In this document: positions 4,947-7,322 of the stretch, piece by piece
How positions within the stretch are numbered: the stretch's first letter is position 1
Layout: the number at the start of each line of letters is the position of its first letter
Origin: Pedosphaera sp.
GTDB lineage: Bacteria; Verrucomicrobiota; Verrucomicrobiia; Limisphaerales; SXTU01
DNA length: 7,322 nt
Direction: 5' to 3'
Assembly: GCA_009695395.1 (NCBI GenBank)
Contig: SIBB01000168.1
Span: forward strand, 1 to 7,322
Position numbers and translations under genes: made by a program
Notes under the pieces: model-generated
Seen by the model: the letters and a program-made list of their open reading frames with translations, nothing else
Told to the model about the DNA's origin: nothing
Database searches by the model: none

Positions 4947-6560
4947 ATGAAATACATTTTTGTCACCGGCGGCGTGGTCAGCTCACTTGGCAAGGGCATC
5001 ACGGCATCCGCGCTCGGCACCCTGCTCGAGAACCGCGGCCTCAAGGTCGCGCTGCAAAAGTTCGACCCTTACCTGAACCTCGATCCGGGCACGATGTCGC
5101 CCTACCAGCACGGCGAGGTGTATGTGCTCGATGACGGCGCGGAGACGGACCTCGACCTCGGTCATTACGAGCGGTTCACAAGCACGAAGCTCACGCGCAA
5201 GAACAACACCACCAGCGGCCAGGTCTATCAGCAGGTCCTCGATAACGAGCGCAAGGGCGTCTATCTCGGCAAGACCGTCCAGGTCATTCCGCACGTCACC
5301 GATGAAATCCAACGGCGCATCCAAGTCCTCGCCGACGACGCGAAGGTGGATGTCATCATCACCGAGGTCGGGGGCACGACGGGTGACATCGAGGGATTGC
5401 CCTTCCTGGAAGCCATCCGCGAGTTCGCGCTCGACGCCGGGCCGCACAACGTCTGCTTCATCCACGTCACGTATGTCCCCTTTATCAAGGCCGCAGGAGA
5501 GCTGAAGACCAAGCCCACGCAGCAGAGTGTCGCCAAGCTGCGGGAGATCGGCATCACCCCGCACATCTTGGTCTGTCGGTGCGAGCAGCCGCTGGACTTG
5601 GAGCTGCGGAAGAAGGTGTCCATGTTCTGCAGCGTGCCGCAGGAGGCCGTTGTCGAGCACAAGGACGTGGAGCACTCCATCTACGAGGTGCCGCTCATGC
5701 TTCAGCGCGAGCGCCTCGATGACCTCGTGTGCCGCACGCTTAACCTCACGGTGCCGCAGCCGAACATGGCGCACTGGCAGGAGATCATCCGCAAGCTCAT
5801 CGCCCCGCAGCACCGCGTCCGCATCGGTGTCGTAGGCAAATACATTGAGCTACAGGACGCCTACAAGTCCGTTTACGAATCGATCATCCACGGCGGCGTG
5901 GCGAACGACTGCGGCGTCGAGATCGTCAAGCTCGACGCAGAGGACATCGAGAAAGACGGGGCGGACAAGATTCTCAAAGGCCTCGGCGGCATCCTCGTGC
6001 CGGGCGGCTTCGGGGAGCGTGGCATCGAGGGGAAAATCCTCGCGGCGAAGTTCGCGCGCGAGAACAAGGTGCCTTATCTCGGCCTCTGTCTCGGGATGCA
6101 GATTGCCACTATCGAGTTTGGCCGCCATGTGCTGGGCTTGAAGGGCGCGCACTCGACGGAGTTCGACCCGAACACGCCGCACCCCGTCATCGCGCTGCTG
6201 GACGAACAGCGGGAGGTGACGCAGAAGGGCGGCACGATGCGGCTCGGCGCGCAGCCCTGCCAGCTTGTGATGGGGAGTAAGGCCCAACTGCTTTACGGCG
6301 CGTTCGTGGTGAACGAGCGCCACCGCCACCGCTACGAGTTCAACAACGACTATCGCCAGCGCTACGAGGACGCGGGCTTCACCTTCAGCGGCACCTCGAC
6401 GGACGGAAAGCTCGTGGAACTCATCGAGCTGAAGGACCACCCCTTCTTCGTGGCCAGCCAGTTCCACCCGGAGTTCATGAGCAAGCCCAACTCACCGCAC
6501 CCGCTCTTTCGCGGGTTCATCGCCGCCACGCACCAGCACCAGCACAACAAGCCGCTGTAG
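4947..6560 (+). CDS. pyrG: CTP synthase
   Basis: A 537-residue CTP synthase, which makes CTP from UTP with ATP and glutamine, the last step of de novo pyrimidine nucleotide synthesis. The N-terminal synthetase domain (about 1-270) starts with the diagnostic MKYIFVTGGVVSSLGKG and continues with KFDPYLNLDPGTMSPYQHGE, TDLDLGHYERF and Glu140 in EVGGTTGDIEG. The C-terminal class I glutamine amidotransferase domain (about 290-537) has the oxyanion-loop motif PGGFGERG, nucleophile Cys381 in GLCLGMQ, and the triad partners His507 and Glu509 in SQFHPEF. Length and all key residues are normal, so the enzyme should be fully active. The start is fixed by the conserved N-terminus; no Shine-Dalgarno is present, and a T-run sits directly before the ATG. 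The enzyme is cytosolic and filament-forming in many bacteria. It follows the sulfatase pair by 147 bp and is functionally unrelated to it, fitting separate transcription. Confidence 0.98.
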   Translation: MKYIFVTGGVVSSLGKGITASALGTLLENRGLKVALQKFDPYLNLDPGTMSPYQHGEVYVLDDGAETDLDLGHYERFTSTKLTRKNNTTSGQVYQQVLDNERKGVYLGKTVQVIPHVTDEIQRRIQVLADDAKVDVIITEVGGTTGDIEGLPFLEAIREFALDAGPHNVCFIHVTYVPFIKAAGELKTKPTQQSVAKLREIGITPHILVCRCEQPLDLELRKKVSMFCSVPQEAVVEHKDVEHSIYEVPLMLQRERLDDLVCRTLNLTVPQPNMAHWQEIIRKLIAPQHRVRIGVVGKYIELQDAYKSVYESIIHGGVANDCGVEIVKLDAEDIEKDGADKILKGLGGILVPGGFGERGIEGKILAAKFARENKVPYLGLCLGMQIATIEFGRHVLGLKGAHSTEFDPNTPHPVIALLDEQREVTQKGGTMRLGAQPCQLVMGSKAQLLYGAFVVNERHRHRYEFNNDYRQRYEDAGFTFSGTSTDGKLVELIELKDHPFFVASQFHPEFMSKPNSPHPLFRGFIAATHQHQHNKPL

Positions 6561-6720
6561 GCGAGTTAGACAGTGTTGCGCTTCCATGATGTGGATGCGG
6601 TGGGCTGGCAGGCCCAAGGCGTGCCGAGCTTGCCCGGGCCATGCCTCGGGCCGGATGGTTTGTCTCTTTCCCCGCCCAGCGCCGCTTGCGGTTCTGGCGA
6701 TTTTTCCGCCTAATCAAACC
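6561..6720. other. Spacer between pyrG and the PfpI-family gene
   Basis: These 160 bp contain no convincing gene. An ATG at 6586 is in frame with the downstream PfpI-family protein, but the 45 extra residues it would add are Arg/Cys/Pro-rich and unlike the family N-terminus, so I treat them as untranslated. The spacer holds the large hairpin listed separately and a small GGCG...CGCC element with a T5 loop at 6697-6711. I could not identify a convincing promoter for the downstream gene; TAATCA at 6711-6716 is too close to the ATG and badly spaced from the nearest TTG box. Confidence 0.6.
6611..6652 (+). repeat. 13-bp inverted repeat (strong hairpin) after pyrG
   Basis: GGCCCAAGGCGTG (6611-6623) pairs with CATGCCTCGGGCC (6640-6652): eleven Watson-Crick pairs, one G-U and one A-C mismatch, around a 16-nt loop that itself contains CCCGGG. 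It lies 50 bp after the pyrG stop and could stabilise or help end the pyrG transcript. No T-run follows (the next bases are GGATGG), so it is not a standard intrinsic terminator. It could also be a copy of a dispersed REP-like palindrome. Confidence 0.5.
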
Positions 6721-7272
6721 ATGACGAAGCCGTTGCTCGCGTTCGTGGACGACATCTACGAAGACCTCGAACTGTGGTATCCACTGTTGCGAATGCAGGA
6801 GGCGGGCTATGCCATGCGTTTGGCGGCGACTGAATTGCGCACCTTCTCCGGCAAGCATGGGTATCCCGCCACCAGCGACCTGCTGCTGTCGGAGGCGCGG
6901 AGCGAGGCGTTCGCCGGACTGCTGGTGCCGGGAGGTTTCATGCCGGACAAGCTCCGGCGCGATCCCCGTGTGCTGGCACTCACACGTGAGTTTTTCGAGC
7001 AGGGCAAGATGGTGGCCTTCATCTGCCACGGCGGTTGGATTCCCATCTCCGCGAAGATTCTCGCGGGCCGACGTGTCACCGGATCGTTGGGCATCAAGGA
7101 CGACTTGGAGAACGCCGGGGCGATCTGGGTGGACGAACCCGTGGTCGTGGATGGGAATTTGATCTCAAGCCGCACACCGCGTGATCTCGCGCTGTTTGCG
7201 AAGGCGATGGTGGATTTCCTGCAAGCGAACAGCGGTCAGCAGTCAGCTCGGAGGTTTGCCGCTGAACGCTGA
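6721..7272 (+). CDS. PfpI/DJ-1 family protein (class I GATase-like)
   Basis: A 183-residue cytoplasmic protein of the DJ-1/PfpI superfamily, PfpI branch (relatives: Pyrococcus PfpI protease, E. coli YhbO/YajL stress proteins; reported activities include peptidase, glyoxalase and deglycase). The nucleophile elbow is at FICHGGW, with Cys102 and His103. Glu14 in DDIYEDLELWYPLL matches the active-site glutamate that pairs with the cysteine. Other family marks are GKHGYPA, GLLVPGGFMPDKLRRD, SLGIKDDLENAGAIWVDE and VVVDGNLISSRTPRDL. I chose the ATG at 6721, rather than an in-frame ATG 45 codons upstream, because KPLLAFVDD is the expected first strand. The family fold ends near KAMVDFLQ; the last 16 or so residues (GQQSARRFAAER at the end) are encoded by short tandem heptamers and look like an acquired tail. 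No Shine-Dalgarno is seen. Biochemical activity is uncertain within this branch. Confidence 0.9.
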   Translation: MTKPLLAFVDDIYEDLELWYPLLRMQEAGYAMRLAATELRTFSGKHGYPATSDLLLSEARSEAFAGLLVPGGFMPDKLRRDPRVLALTREFFEQGKMVAFICHGGWIPISAKILAGRRVTGSLGIKDDLENAGAIWVDEPVVVDGNLISSRTPRDLALFAKAMVDFLQANSGQQSARRFAAER

Positions 7273-7277
7273 ACGCT
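7235..7277. repeat. Two period-7 microrepeats over the PfpI-family stop codon
   Basis: GTCAGCA-GTCAGCT (7235-7248) and GCTGAAC-GCTGAAC-GCT (7261-7277) are short tandem heptamers. The second contains the TGA stop of the PfpI-family gene (7270-7272). Both share a GCTGA/TCAGC core in opposite orientation (TCAGC is the reverse complement of GCTGA), so they can partly pair with each other. Such low-complexity heptamers are more like intergenic sequence than coding sequence. Confidence 0.55.
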
Positions 7278-7279
7278 CC

Positions 7280-7322
7280 TTACTTCTTCCCCTTCTTCAG
7301 CGCCGCCTTGGTCGCCGCCTGC
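7280..7322 (-). CDS. 3' end of a minus-strand gene with Lys/Ala-rich C-terminus
   Basis: Reading leftward from the window edge gives QAATKAALKKGKK followed by TAA (7280-7282). The run of Ala and Lys codons with a clean stop, only 7 bp after the convergent PfpI-family stop, looks like the basic tail of a real protein. Such tails occur on HU/histone-like proteins, some ribosomal proteins and other nucleic-acid-binding proteins, but only 13 residues are visible and no family can be named. Confidence 0.5.
   Translation of the reverse strand, partial: QAATKAALKKGKK

Noticed and set aside
4983..5813. A 276-codon minus-strand open frame inside pyrG.
   Set aside because: It is the antisense of well-conserved CTP synthase codons and has a composition typical of such shadows.
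6686..6716. TTGCGG and TAATCA as a promoter for the PfpI-family gene.
   Set aside because: The spacer is 19 nt and the start would fall inside the gene, after the ATG.
6586..6720. An N-terminal extension of the PfpI-family gene from the ATG at 6586.
   Set aside because: The extra residues are Arg/Cys/Pro-rich, include the hairpin, and precede the expected first beta strand of the family.

Overview
The window is GC-rich (roughly 60-65% by eye) and looks chromosomal. Two secreted sulfatases side by side, a DUF5069 protein and almost no Shine-Dalgarno sequences before the starts point to the Planctomycetes-Verrucomicrobia group, more likely Verrucomicrobiota. That placement rests on gene content only, because there is no rRNA here. 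I found no tRNA, rRNA, insertion sequence, CRISPR array or phage gene.

Layout from left to right. A YbgC-type thioesterase (12-455, +) faces an unrecognised two-part protein read on the minus strand (511-1134, -) whose N-terminus resembles the trypsin-co-occurring domain Trypco2. That gene diverges from a DUF5069 protein (1201-1752, +). The 66-bp divergent spacer holds a 12-bp palindrome and a -10-like box placed so that the DUF5069 message could be leaderless. The DUF5069 reading frame seems to lose its original C-terminus by a small frameshift in a GC repeat. Next come two paralogous exported formylglycine sulfatases in tandem (1832-3292 and 3330-4799), 37 bp apart, with near-identical DNA patches. 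Then pyrG (CTP synthase, 4947-6560), preceded by a candidate promoter and a GC-rich hairpin with a T-run that ends at the start codon. After a 160-bp spacer with a second strong hairpin lies a PfpI/DJ-1 family protein (6721-7272), which ends in heptamer repeats. The last 43 bases are the 3' end of a minus-strand gene with a Lys/Ala-rich tail.

How the genes relate. The two sulfatases very probably form one transcription unit acting outside the cytoplasm on sulfated polysaccharide or glycan. The sulfatase-maturing enzyme, glycoside hydrolases and transporters they would need are not in view. pyrG is a housekeeping nucleotide gene that appears to have its own control region. The other genes are single cytoplasmic proteins with no evident shared pathway. 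I see no clear new multi-gene system. The observations most worth testing are the pyrG leader hairpin, the Trypco2-like protein, the leaderless/palindromic start of the DUF5069 gene, and the two C-termini that look altered by frameshift or repeat insertion.
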